29,233 bases of DNA. Origin: an uncultured Collinsella sp. (GTDB lineage: Bacteria; Actinomycetota; Coriobacteriia; Coriobacteriales; Coriobacteriaceae). The notes under the pieces are model-generated. The model saw only the letters and a program-made list of their open reading frames with translations, did no database searches and was not told the origin of the DNA. The stretch is taken from NCBI GenBank assembly GCA_900541645.1, contig UQKQ01000018.1:1-29233 (forward strand), read 5' to 3'. The position numbers and the translations under genes are program-made. The first letter of the stretch is position 1. Each line of letters starts with the position of its first letter. This document shows positions 7,322-14,078 of this stretch, piece after piece.

Positions 7322-7635
7322 GTGAGCCTCCTCAGGCATCTTTGGTTGCAACGCGGACGCACCGCCCGCGTGGGCACTCGGTTGGGAGCGTAGCGCTCCC
7401 GCATCGGCGCGTGCCTACAAGCCGTGCTCGGACGTCTGTCCCACGTCCGCGGCTTCGCGCTACACCCATTGATACACAGGGCAAATCCGTGCCAAGGCCA
7501 GGGATCGCAAACGGTCAGTTTAAGCAGGTTTACACGCTTTACCTGCAGGTTTATTGTCTGAGATTATTACCGCGTCATTACGCCCAACGGCGTGCCCGCC
7601 CACACGGCAAGACCCGCATGCAAGGAAGAATAGGA
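7322..7635 (-). promoter_or_regulatory. Amidohydrolase promoter region with TAAACC direct repeat
   Basis: No gene fits this 314-base gap. Two GCAGGTTTA copies (7525-7533 and 7546-7554) stand 21 bases apart, about two helical turns. The second contains the palindrome ACCTGCAGGT (7542-7551). The 15-mer TACCTGCAGGTTTAT at 7541-7555 recurs with one change upstream of aguB/aguR (minus strand, 15309-15323). A weak promoter reading toward the amidohydrolase could be TTGGCA (7490-7495) and TATCAA (7469-7474), spacer 15. A small hairpin GGGAGCG-TAG-CGCTCCC lies near 7384-7400. I infer an activator-controlled promoter. Confidence 0.45.
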
Positions 7636-8628
7636 CTAGGAACGCCAAAAGGCATCTATGAGGTCATCTCGGTTGGAGACACCGCTTTTAACGTAGATGC
7701 GATGCAAGTGCGCCTTGACAGTGCCAGGGCTGATGACCAACTCGCTGGCGATGTTTTGGGCGTCGTTGCCCTTCAGCACCAGCGTGAGCACCTCCTGCTC
7801 GCGCCGCGACAGCTTATGGGCATCGGCATAGATCACAACGCGTGATGCTAGATCGTCCCCAGAGCGTGCGCTCTCGGCCGCCACGTCCTCATCGGCACGC
7901 GGATGACGGGCATACACGCGCAGGATATGGCTAAACTGGCAAAAGAGTTGGACCGCGCATGCCACGAGCAGCACGTTTTCGGAGATATTGCGCTCGGACA
8001 GATACCACAAAAAGAGGCTGATGACGGGGTTTTGAGAGTCGGGGCGGCAGAGCAAAATCATGTAGGTGTCCTCGGCGATTACGCAAAACGCAAGAACGAG
8101 TGCCACCTTCCAAAAGAGCTTTGAGCGGTCGAGGTCGAGTTTCTCAACACGCGTGGCCCTGTGCCGGTAATGCCAGGCGGCATAGGCAAGACATCCTACA
8201 TTGCCCAGGTCACGCGTGAGCCAAAAGAGATACTGCTGCATCTCTCCGGCAGCACCGCTGCGAGGCACCAGCACCAATTGCAAGATTGAAAACGGCACGA
8301 TAACAAGTCCGAGCATGCGCGACGTCGGCCTTTTGCGCAAGCGCGCAAACATCCACAGCACAACGCAAGCATAGATGGCAATACCGAGCACGCAGCGCAG
8401 CAAGGGGTGCTGCAGCGGCTCGCTAAAGGTAACGGCGTAGTCATATTTGAGCCGAGTGTACTCGTCAAAAAAGATGACCGACATATCGAGCATGTAGAGC
8501 AAAAAGCCCGCCGCGGCCACTAGGCTGTCGCGACGGTGCGTCATGAGCCAAACCACCAATGCCACGGCACTGGTCACCAGAGCCACACCCATGATAATCG
8601 TGGTGTAGATATAGAACGCGAAACTCAT
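7636..8628 (-). CDS. LuxR-type one-component membrane regulator (AguR-like paralogue)
   Basis: This 330-residue protein has about seven hydrophobic segments in residues 1-240. It ends in a LuxR/NarL helix-turn-helix at about 270-330 (LSRREQEVL, NIASELVISPGTVKAHLHRIYVK). It shares layout and a distinctive WYLSERNISEN block with the AguR candidate at 15482-16447 (YLSERNFSEK). By analogy with AguR of Lactococcus lactis, a membrane transcription activator sensing agmatine, it probably senses a small molecule at the membrane and activates nearby genes. The likely targets are the amidohydrolase-MATE genes downstream. The start has GGGGAGG seven bases upstream. Confidence 0.85.
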   Translation of the reverse strand: MSFAFYIYTTIIMGVALVTSAVALVVWLMTHRRDSLVAAAGFLLYMLDMSVIFFDEYTRLKYDYAVTFSEPLQHPLLRCVLGIAIYACVVLWMFARLRKRPTSRMLGLVIVPFSILQLVLVPRSGAAGEMQQYLFWLTRDLGNVGCLAYAAWHYRHRATRVEKLDLDRSKLFWKVALVLAFCVIAEDTYMILLCRPDSQNPVISLFLWYLSERNISENVLLVACAVQLFCQFSHILRVYARHPRADEDVAAESARSGDDLASRVVIYADAHKLSRREQEVLTLVLKGNDAQNIASELVISPGTVKAHLHRIYVKSGVSNRDDLIDAFWRS

Positions 8629-8661
8629 GCCCGCCTCCCCTGTCTAGATGCTGTGAGGATG

Positions 8662-8718
8662 TTGACAGATTCTTTGCCGCAAGATTAGACTCACCGATTA
8701 AACGTACTGTATCGTTTA
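8662..8718. promoter_or_regulatory. Divergent promoter region with 20-bp dyad
   Basis: TAAACG-8-CGTTTA at 8699-8718 is a perfect dyad (TAAACGTACTGTATCGTTTA) of the length typical of LuxR-family operators. It shares the TAAAC half-site with the elements at 7525-7555 and 15300-15343. A TTGACA (8662-8667) with TAGACT (8686-8691, spacer 18) could be a promoter reading rightward to the small gene at 8757. The dyad would then overlap or follow the transcription start. Confidence 0.4.
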
Positions 8719-8756
8719 GATAAACAAGCTGTGTCTCACCGATGAAAGGAGATGCT

Positions 8757-8948
8757 ATGGCACCGATCGCTCCGCTCAAGATGCTCGTCGCGCCCGCCGC
8801 CAAGGCCATCACCCGACTCGGTTCTTCCATGACCTACGACGATGTCCCCTGCGCCGTTGAGGCGCGTTCGGACAGCTGCCCTTACCTGGGCCACGTTCCC
8901 TACTTTGCGCCTAAGCTCGCTTCTGATCCCGAGCACTGCGAGCAGTAA
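8757..8948 (+). CDS. Small protein of unknown function (63 aa)
   Basis: I do not recognise this protein. It reads MAPIAPLKMLVAPAAKAI, an amphipathic-looking N-terminal helix, then a Cys-containing tail (C at three positions, with DSCPYLGHVPYF). The ATG at 8757 has AAAGGAG at a good distance; an in-frame ATG at 8742 would place that site inside the gene. It has its own possible promoter and is followed 15 bases later by a strong terminator, so it is a complete small transcription unit. There is no membrane segment. It lies between the LuxR regulator and the agu cluster, oriented opposite to both. Confidence 0.6.
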   Translation: MAPIAPLKMLVAPAAKAITRLGSSMTYDDVPCAVEARSDSCPYLGHVPYFAPKLASDPEHCEQ

Positions 8949-8962
8949 TCCAAGATACAGCA

Positions 8963-8993
8963 AGCGCCGCGCAACTCGCGGCGCTACTGTTTT
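8963..8993 (+). terminator. Terminator of the small gene
   Basis: AGCGCCGCG (8963-8971) pairs perfectly with CGCGGCGCT (8977-8985) around a five-base loop, followed by ACTGTTTT. It overlaps the last codons of the antiporter gene on the other strand (stop at 8984). Confidence 0.75.
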
Positions 8994-10393
8994 GGTGCAA
9001 AGAAACCTGATTCCCTTGCACCAACGCCGGGATTGTCGACACTGCGGCCGCGGCGCGATATGAGACGTGAGGCCTCGCCCAGCAACACACCAATCACTAC
9101 ACCCACGAGGATCGGCAACTTTGCCATCTCGGCAGGTGAGCTGTTGAGCGGCACAATCGTAGCAACAATCGAAAGCACGAGCTCCACCACGGGAATCGCG
9201 AGCGCCACCGCGAGCGCCTTGCCTTCAAAGGGCGCACGGAACACGCGTGGACGATCGTCATGCGCGCGCAGGCGCCAAAACGCTGGGAACATCGGGGTAT
9301 AGCTCATGAGCAGAAAGACGACGTTCATCGAGAAGAAGACCCAAAAGACGTCGGAACCCTCACCCAGCGGAATCTGGAGCAGCAGTACCAGGCTGGCAAA
9401 ACAGCCGTTAATGAGCGCCGAGCCATTGGGCATGCCGGTCCTCTTGGACACCAGCGCAAAGGGACGCGGCATGTTGCCATGGCGCGCGGCATAGCTCGCT
9501 ACGTTGTTGACGCCAAAGCTCCAGCAGATCATATTGGCGAACAGCGTCACCAAAAAGGCCACGCCCACGACCATCGTCAGCGGGTGGGTGCGCCCCACCA
9601 TAGCGGCGACTGCGTCCACAATGCCCGAATCGAGTGAAAGCTGCTCGGTGGGAACCGCGGCTCCAATGCCAATGCCACAGATGATGTAGATCGCCACAAT
9701 GGCCACGCCACCGGCAATAACCGCCTTGGGGATATCGCGCGACGGGTTCTTCATCGTGCTGGCAAAGGTCGCGACCACTTCGAAGCCCATAAAGTTGAAC
9801 AGGATAATCGATAGGTACGTCAACGAATTGGTGTCGCCCAGATCTGGAATGAAGGTCTTAAACGACATGTCGTTGGCAAAGCCGTTATTGCAGGCAAACC
9901 AAATGCCGACGATTCCCACCACAGCGGTAATGAGCACCTTGATGACGGCGCCGCCGTCCATGACCCAATCTGCCTCGGCCACCGGCTGCATTGCCATGAC
10001 CGTGACGCCCCACACAAAGGCAATCTCGATGGCGATTCGGATCCCGAGTGAAAACTCGATACCCCACACCGCATTAATGACACTGGGGAACATGCAGGCG
10101 ATACTTGCCACCCACAGCGGAAAGTTAACCCAGTAGCACCAAGAGCAACGGGCGCCCCAACGGTCGCCCAGGCCCAAGCGAACCCAATCGTACAGGCCGC
10201 CCTCGGAATCAAACGCCGTACCCAGCTCGGCCACCACCAGACCATAGGGAAGCAAAAACGTAATGATAAGGAAGATCCACCAGAAGAACTGCACGTTGCC
10301 CATGGCAGATGCCGGAGCCGCCGCCTCGATGGTAAACACGACGCAGATAACCGAAAGGATGACCTCGATCAGGGAGAACTTTTTACCTGCCAT
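8984..10393 (-). CDS. aguD: Agmatine/putrescine antiporter-like APC permease (second copy)
   Basis: This is an APC-superfamily membrane transporter of 469 residues with about 12 membrane segments. The opening (FSLIEVILSVICVVFTIEAAAPASAMGNVQFFWWIF) and LPYGLVVAELGTAFDSEGGLYDWVR resemble AguD agmatine/putrescine exchangers. It is a close paralogue of the permease at 12506-13945; shared blocks include PLWVAS, GFANDMS, FNFMGFEV and WSFGVN. It is the last minus-strand gene of the agu cluster but lies beyond a terminator and a 539-base structured spacer, so it may be expressed separately. The start has GGGGGAGC upstream. Its tail differs from the paralogue's acidic end and is basic (SRRGRSVDNPG). 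It might take a related amine or amino acid. Confidence 0.82.
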   Translation of the reverse strand: MAGKKFSLIEVILSVICVVFTIEAAAPASAMGNVQFFWWIFLIITFLLPYGLVVAELGTAFDSEGGLYDWVRLGLGDRWGARCSWCYWVNFPLWVASIACMFPSVINAVWGIEFSLGIRIAIEIAFVWGVTVMAMQPVAEADWVMDGGAVIKVLITAVVGIVGIWFACNNGFANDMSFKTFIPDLGDTNSLTYLSIILFNFMGFEVVATFASTMKNPSRDIPKAVIAGGVAIVAIYIICGIGIGAAVPTEQLSLDSGIVDAVAAMVGRTHPLTMVVGVAFLVTLFANMICWSFGVNNVASYAARHGNMPRPFALVSKRTGMPNGSALINGCFASLVLLLQIPLGEGSDVFWVFFSMNVVFLLMSYTPMFPAFWRLRAHDDRPRVFRAPFEGKALAVALAIPVVELVLSIVATIVPLNSSPAEMAKLPILVGVVIGVLLGEASRLISRRGRSVDNPGVGARESGFFAPKQ

Positions 10394-10565
10394 GGCGCGC
10401 TCCCCCTACAGCAAAAAGGATGGCATCTGTACCGAAGGCGCAGCCCAAGGTAGGGTTGCAGGCCGCGTCACCGGTGCAGGTGCCATCCCAGAGAGAGGAG
10501 AGGATGCATTTGTTGGACCAACGCTCGCGGAACAGGCGCGTGTAGATAACGATACGCTGGTACAT
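10383..10565 (-). CDS. Possible small Cys-rich ORF (60 aa), uncertain
   Basis: The frame opens MYQRIVIYTRLFRERW and continues with four Cys in about 25 residues (NKC...GTC...AAC...GC). It ends 11 bases inside the antiporter gene, with GGAG five bases before the ATG. The overlap would allow translational coupling. Against it, the same DNA forms a long inverted repeat with a T-run (10418-10488), which could be the real function, and I know no matching family. Confidence 0.25.
   Translation of the reverse strand: MYQRIVIYTRLFRERWSNKCILSSLWDGTCTGDAACNPTLGCAFGTDAILFAVGGARHGR
10413..10488 (-). promoter_or_regulatory. Attenuator-like hairpin just before the antiporter ribosome-binding site
   Basis: GGATGGCA (10418-10425) pairs perfectly with TGCCATCC (10481-10488). 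Within the 55-base interval lies a second stem (GCAGCCC with GGGTTGC, 10439-10460 area). On the minus strand the closing arm is followed directly by TTTTT (10413-10417) and then, seven bases on, the Shine-Dalgarno GGGGGAG. This is the geometry of a transcription attenuator or riboswitch expression platform. No known riboswitch class is recognised. Confidence 0.5.
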
Positions 10566-10620
10566 AGATACTCCGATCAAAACGGCCGCGTTCACGACCG
10601 ATAACTTTCGGCAATTGAAA

Positions 10621-10689
10621 ACGCGTCTGACCTGGGAAATTCAAGCGAACAATTGGCCTAACCCGCAAAAAATCCCAGGCCAGACGCGT
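10621..10689 (-). other. 17-bp inverted repeat in the aguA-aguD spacer
   Basis: ACGCGTCTGACCTGGGA (10621-10637) pairs with its inverse at 10673-10689, 16 perfect pairs and one wobble, around a 35-base loop. On the minus strand it is followed by TTTTC. It is the second stem-loop after the aguA terminator and could be a back-up terminator or a repeat element. Confidence 0.65.
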
Positions 10690-10705
10690 ACTCAATCAAA
10701 GAAAA

Positions 10706-10737
10706 GGGCACTCCGAAGTGGAGGCAACGGAGTGCCC
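10706..10737 (-). terminator. Rho-independent terminator downstream of aguA
   Basis: GGGCACTCCG (10706-10715) pairs perfectly with CGGAGTGCCC (10728-10737) around a 12-base loop. On the minus strand it is followed by TTTTCTTTG. It is the strongest terminator of the agu cluster and separates aguA from the second antiporter gene. Confidence 0.85.
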
Positions 10738-10741
10738 AAAG

Positions 10742-10833
10742 AAAACCCAACCGACCAAGACATCGGGCAAGCCGACCATCAATGCCCCAAGATGGTTCGA
10801 TTCGCCGATTGTCCGATTGATCGGCTGGGTTTT
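10742..10833. repeat. 92-bp nested palindrome downstream of aguA
   Basis: Outer arms AAAACCCAACCGA (10742-10754) and TCGGCTGGGTTTT (10821-10833) pair with one wobble. Inside, ATCGGGCAA pairs with TTGTCCGAT, and CCATC with GATGG around an AATGCCCCAA loop. The whole can fold as one long rod. No coding potential is visible. Confidence 0.65.
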
Positions 10834-10920
10834 CGAGGTGCCCCAGGTCGCCGCGAAAGAGGAGCGAAGCGTACTTTGGTACGCGAGCGACGGTTTGAGC
10901 GGCGAGATGGGGTGCCTCGG
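10834..10920. repeat. Dispersed repeat R2, copy A
   Basis: This stretch lies just beyond the aguA stop codon. Ends CGAGGTGCCCCA and TGGGGTGCCTCGG are nearly inverted, TCGCCGC pairs with GCGGCGA, and the centre GCGTACTTTGGTACGC is a tight hairpin. The same order, with a recognisably related centre (GCGCACGTTGGTACGCGAG), occurs at 12421-12509 after the other antiporter gene. It is probably a family of 3'-end repeats. Confidence 0.65.
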
Positions 10921-10932
10921 AAAGTCAGACGA

Positions 10933-12138
10933 TTAAGCGGACGGCTCCTGCTGCGTAATGCAGTGGATATTGCCGCCGCCGAAGACGACCTGCTCGGACT
11001 GAACGCCGACGCACTTGTAGACGCCCTCGCCCCAGACCTCGTCATAGATCTTCTGGAGCGTGTCAACGGCCAGCTGGTCGTTCTCGTCGCCGTACTGCGG
11101 GACGATAACGCCGTGGTTGGTGACCAGGTAGTTCATGTAGGAGGCGATCAGCGGCTCGTCGGGAACGCGCGGCTCGGCGTTCTCGTCGGCGTCGATGGTG
11201 TCGCAGGAAGCCTGGTCCATGAACAGCGGGTTCACGGGCATGCAGAGCTTGTAGACCTTCATCTTGCGGCCCTTGGCGTCAACGGCGTTGGAGAGGGTCT
11301 CGTAGGCAGCGTGGCACTGCTCGTAGAACGGATACTCGGGATCGTCGGTCCAGATGCAGGCCATGACGCCCGGAGCGATGAACGTGGCAACGTCGTCGAT
11401 ATGACCGTTGGTCTCCTCGGGGTCGATGCCCTCCTTGACCCAGATGACCTTCTCGACACCCAGGTAATCCTTGAGGTGCTCGTCCATGTAGGCGCGAAGC
11501 TCCTCGCTCCAGGGCTCAAACTTCTTGTGGAACTTGGGCCAGATGGACTCGGGATCCTCTTCCTCCTCCAGAACCGCAGAGCAGGTGCGGCCCGGGGAAA
11601 GCAGGCACTGGTCGGTCACGACAAGGGTGCCCTCGCCGTCGACGGTGATGGAGCCGCCCTCGAGGATCATGTCGTCGGGACGGTAGCGGCGGCAGCCGGA
11701 GAGCTCAGCCATCTTGAGGGCGATCTGCTCGTCCTTGTCCCACGGGAAGTACAGGCCGTCGACGAGGCCGCCGTAGGCGTTGAAGTGCCAGTGGTTGGCG
11801 CGCTTCTCGCCCTTGCCGTTGATGACGTAGGTGGCGGCGGTGTCGCGGAACCAGGCGTCGTCGGTGGTCATCTCGATGACGGTGACGTTCTCGTCGTTCT
11901 CGAAGACGGCCTTGCAGTTGGCGTAGTCGACCTGGTTGGCGCACATATAGACCGGGGTGAACTCGGAGATGGCGCGGGCGATGGCGGCATACTGCTTCTG
12001 AGCCGGCTTGGCGCCGTGGGCCCAGGTGTCGGTGCGGTGGGGCCAACCCATCCACACGCGATCCTGCGGGGCGAACTCAGCGGGCATAAAGAAGCCGTCG
12101 GCCTTGGGGGTGGACTCGGACTCGGTGATCGTACGCAT
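10933..12138 (-). CDS. aguA: Agmatine deiminase
   Basis: The enzyme hydrolyses agmatine to N-carbamoylputrescine and ammonia in the cytoplasm (guanidino-modifying superfamily). In this 401-residue protein I see MPAEFAPQDRVWMGWPHR at the start, DDAWFRD (93-99), the EGGSITVDGEGTLVVTDQCLLSPGR block (160-184), NGHIDD with His246, and the catalytic Cys393 in GGGNIHCITQQEP. Two oddities stand out. RDTAA replaces the usual RDTGP, and about 25 acidic residues (188-213, VLEEEEDPESIW onward) replace the RNPxLS segment that normally follows GR. The ATG at 12138 has GGAGGAAA upstream; a longer frame reaching 12303 would run through the structured leader. Confidence 0.93.
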   Translation of the reverse strand: MRTITESESTPKADGFFMPAEFAPQDRVWMGWPHRTDTWAHGAKPAQKQYAAIARAISEFTPVYMCANQVDYANCKAVFENDENVTVIEMTTDDAWFRDTAATYVINGKGEKRANHWHFNAYGGLVDGLYFPWDKDEQIALKMAELSGCRRYRPDDMILEGGSITVDGEGTLVVTDQCLLSPGRTCSAVLEEEEDPESIWPKFHKKFEPWSEELRAYMDEHLKDYLGVEKVIWVKEGIDPEETNGHIDDVATFIAPGVMACIWTDDPEYPFYEQCHAAYETLSNAVDAKGRKMKVYKLCMPVNPLFMDQASCDTIDADENAEPRVPDEPLIASYMNYLVTNHGVIVPQYGDENDQLAVDTLQKIYDEVWGEGVYKCVGVQSEQVVFGGGNIHCITQQEPSA

Positions 12139-12420
12139 AAGATTTCCTCCAAATCGAACGATCGCTTGCTGCGGGCGGGTTACCCGCAGCCTAAAACCAA
12201 GAGATGGTAGGCGCCCGTTCCCCGGCAAAGGTCGGGGCGCCCGGCGCCGGTTTTCACGGAGTCGCACCGGCAAGCGACGACGTAACCAAGTGCGCGGAGA
12301 CAAAACGCACGAAGGATACGGAAGAGAGATTGGGGTGGGCGGTGGTTACCGGAGCTATCGCTCACACCCACCCCGGGGAATGGTTAGCAAACCTGTCGCT
12401 TGGGCACGTCTCCGAAGAAG
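12139..12420 (-). promoter_or_regulatory. Structured leader of aguA
   Basis: No gene is visible. On the minus strand several stems follow one another. GGGGTGGG/CCCACCCC (12332-12339 with 12367-12374) encloses two small hairpins (GAGC-GATA-GCTC and a GGTAACC stem). A G+C-rich part (12210-12241) has competing pairings of GGCGCCC and CCCC with GGGGCGCC. A perfect GCTGCGGG/CCCGCAGC hairpin (12168-12175 with 12183-12190) stands just before the ribosome-binding site. This could be a cis-regulatory RNA or only processed spacer. Confidence 0.4.
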
Positions 12421-12509
12421 CTAGAGTGCCCGGAGTCGGGAGCGACAAGCCCGACGAAGCGCACGTTGGTACGCGAGGAGGGTTGGAGCCCCAGAACCGG
12501 GTGCCCTAG
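12421..12509. repeat. Dispersed repeat R2, copy B
   Basis: The ends CTAGAGTGCCCGG and CCGGGTGCCCTAG are near-inverted, with several wobble pairs, and the right end overlaps the TAG stop codon of the antiporter gene (12506-12508). The centre GCGCACGTTGGTACGCGAG matches the centre of copy A. Both copies lie at the 3' end of an agu gene, in the same orientation. Confidence 0.6.
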
Positions 12510-13945
12510 TTCTCCTCGGCCTCGGCGGCCTCCTCAGCGAGACGCTGAGCTGCCAGCTCGGGAGTGAGGCCCTTGTACTCGGTCTCGCGGCCCTTGGCGC
12601 TGACGACGCGGACAACCTCGCCGATGAGCAGAAGCACGATGAAGATAACGATCATCGGGAGCTTGTCGCCAATTTCAGCGGCAGAGAGCGGCACCAGCGT
12701 TGCAACGATGGCCAGGATCAGCTCGATGCAAGGGATGGCCAGCATGACCTTCATCATGGCACCCTTAAACGGGAACGTGAAGATGCGCTCGCGGTTGGGG
12801 TCGTTCTTACGAAGGTTGAGGAACGCCGGGAACATCGGGATATAGGTGAGCAGCAGGAAGACGACGGAGGTGCCGAAGAGCATCCAGAAGACACCGTTGG
12901 AGATGGCGTCGATGGGCACGAGCTGCAGGCACAGCACCAGGGAGGCAACGATGGCGTTGACCAGGTTGGCGCCGTTGGGCATGTCGTCATCCGAGATCAT
13001 CGAGGCGAAGACCTTGGGCATGTTGCCGTGCTCGGCAGCATAGCGAGCAACAGAGTTGACGCCGAAGGACCAGGCAGCCATGTTGGCGAACAGGGTGATC
13101 AGGAAGGCAATGCAGATGACCTTGAAGATCATGGAGTCGCCCACCATGGTCTGGACTGCGACGATCATGCCGTAGTCGGGGTCGATGGAATCGGCCGGCA
13201 CCGCAGCGCCGATGCCAAAGCCAGCGAACAGGTAGATCACGGCGATGGACAGGCCACCGACGATGATAGCCTTGGGGATATCGCGAGCGGGATCGGCCAT
13301 GTCGTCGGTCATGGTGCAGATGACCTCGAAGCCCATGAAGTTAAAGATGATGATCGACAGGTAGCCGAGAGCGTTGGTGTTGGTGAGCTCGGGCAGGAAG
13401 GTGGCAGCGGACATGTCGTTCGCAAAACCGTTCTCCATGGCATACCAAATGCCCAAAGCGCCAACGATAACGGCGACGGCGACCTTGATGATGGCGCCGC
13501 CGTTAAGGACCCACTCGGAGTCGGCCGCCTTGGAGCGGCCCATGAGGTAGACGATCCACACAAAGGCAAGATCGATACCCATCTTGGCGATCAAGTTGAA
13601 CTCGACGCCAAAGACCATGCCCAAAATGTCGGGGAACATGGTAGCCAGCGAGGCGATCCACAGCGGGTAGTTGACCCAGTAGTAATACGAGATGCGGGCG
13701 CCCCATTTGTCGCCCAGGCCATCGCGTACCCAGTCGTAAATGCCGCCCTCGCCGTCATAGGTGGTACCGAGCTCGGCAACAACCATGCCGTAGGGAAGCA
13801 GGAAGGTCAGGATCAGGAAGATCCACCAGAAGAACTGCTGGTTGCCAATGGCAGCAGCAGGAGCGGCGGCCTCGCAAACGAAGACGACGCAGATGATGGT
13901 CGAAATGACCGTCAAAAAGGAAAGCTTTTTCTTTCCGTCGCTCAT
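12506..13945 (-). CDS. aguD: Agmatine/putrescine antiporter, APC superfamily
   Basis: This 479-residue transporter has about 12 membrane segments. It should exchange external agmatine for internal putrescine. Its sequence (FLTVISTIICVVFVCEAAAPAAAIGNQQFFWWIF, LPYGMVVAELGTTYDGEGGIYDWVR, GFANDMSAATFLPEL, FNFMGFEV) fits AguD of lactic acid bacteria. Position between the carbamoyltransferase and the deiminase genes is the order described for the agu operons (aguB-aguD-aguA). The start (ATG 13945) has AAGGAGC upstream. The C-terminus is strongly acidic (EEAAEAEEN). A paralogue lies at 8984-10393. Confidence 0.88.
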   Translation of the reverse strand: MSDGKKKLSFLTVISTIICVVFVCEAAAPAAAIGNQQFFWWIFLILTFLLPYGMVVAELGTTYDGEGGIYDWVRDGLGDKWGARISYYYWVNYPLWIASLATMFPDILGMVFGVEFNLIAKMGIDLAFVWIVYLMGRSKAADSEWVLNGGAIIKVAVAVIVGALGIWYAMENGFANDMSAATFLPELTNTNALGYLSIIIFNFMGFEVICTMTDDMADPARDIPKAIIVGGLSIAVIYLFAGFGIGAAVPADSIDPDYGMIVAVQTMVGDSMIFKVICIAFLITLFANMAAWSFGVNSVARYAAEHGNMPKVFASMISDDDMPNGANLVNAIVASLVLCLQLVPIDAISNGVFWMLFGTSVVFLLLTYIPMFPAFLNLRKNDPNRERIFTFPFKGAMMKVMLAIPCIELILAIVATLVPLSAAEIGDKLPMIVIFIVLLLIGEVVRVVSAKGRETEYKGLTPELAAQRLAEEAAEAEEN

Positions 13946-13976
13946 GATGAGCTCCTTCGCTCAGTCTTGGACAGAT

Positions 13977-14016
13977 CCGAGGCCCTAAGGTATTAAGGCA
14001 ATTGCTTGGGCCTCGG
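13977..14016 (-). other. Hairpin between aguB and aguD
   Basis: CCGAGGCCC (13977-13985) pairs perfectly with GGGCCTCGG (14008-14016), with a further AAG/CTT pairing inside the loop. A second stem GCGGGCG/CGCCCGC (14020-14026 with 14046-14052) lies closer to the aguB stop. Neither has a T-run, so they more likely shape transcript stability between the two genes than end transcription. Confidence 0.5.
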
Positions 14017-14078
14017 TGAGCGGGCGACAGGAGACGAGCATCCGCCGCCCGCAAACGTGCGTTTAGCAGGCTTAAGGC

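Noticed and set aside
10615..12210. A 531-codon plus-strand open frame
   Set aside because: It is the complement shadow of aguA and its flanks: no ribosome-binding site, low-complexity Val/Leu/Gly/Asp composition and no domain.
12257..12270. CCGGTGCGACTCCG on the minus strand, resembling part of a cobalamin riboswitch
   Set aside because: The matching downstream CCCGCNACTGT box and the upstream GGGAA element are missing, and the gene has no link to B12. The likeness is limited to 14 bases.
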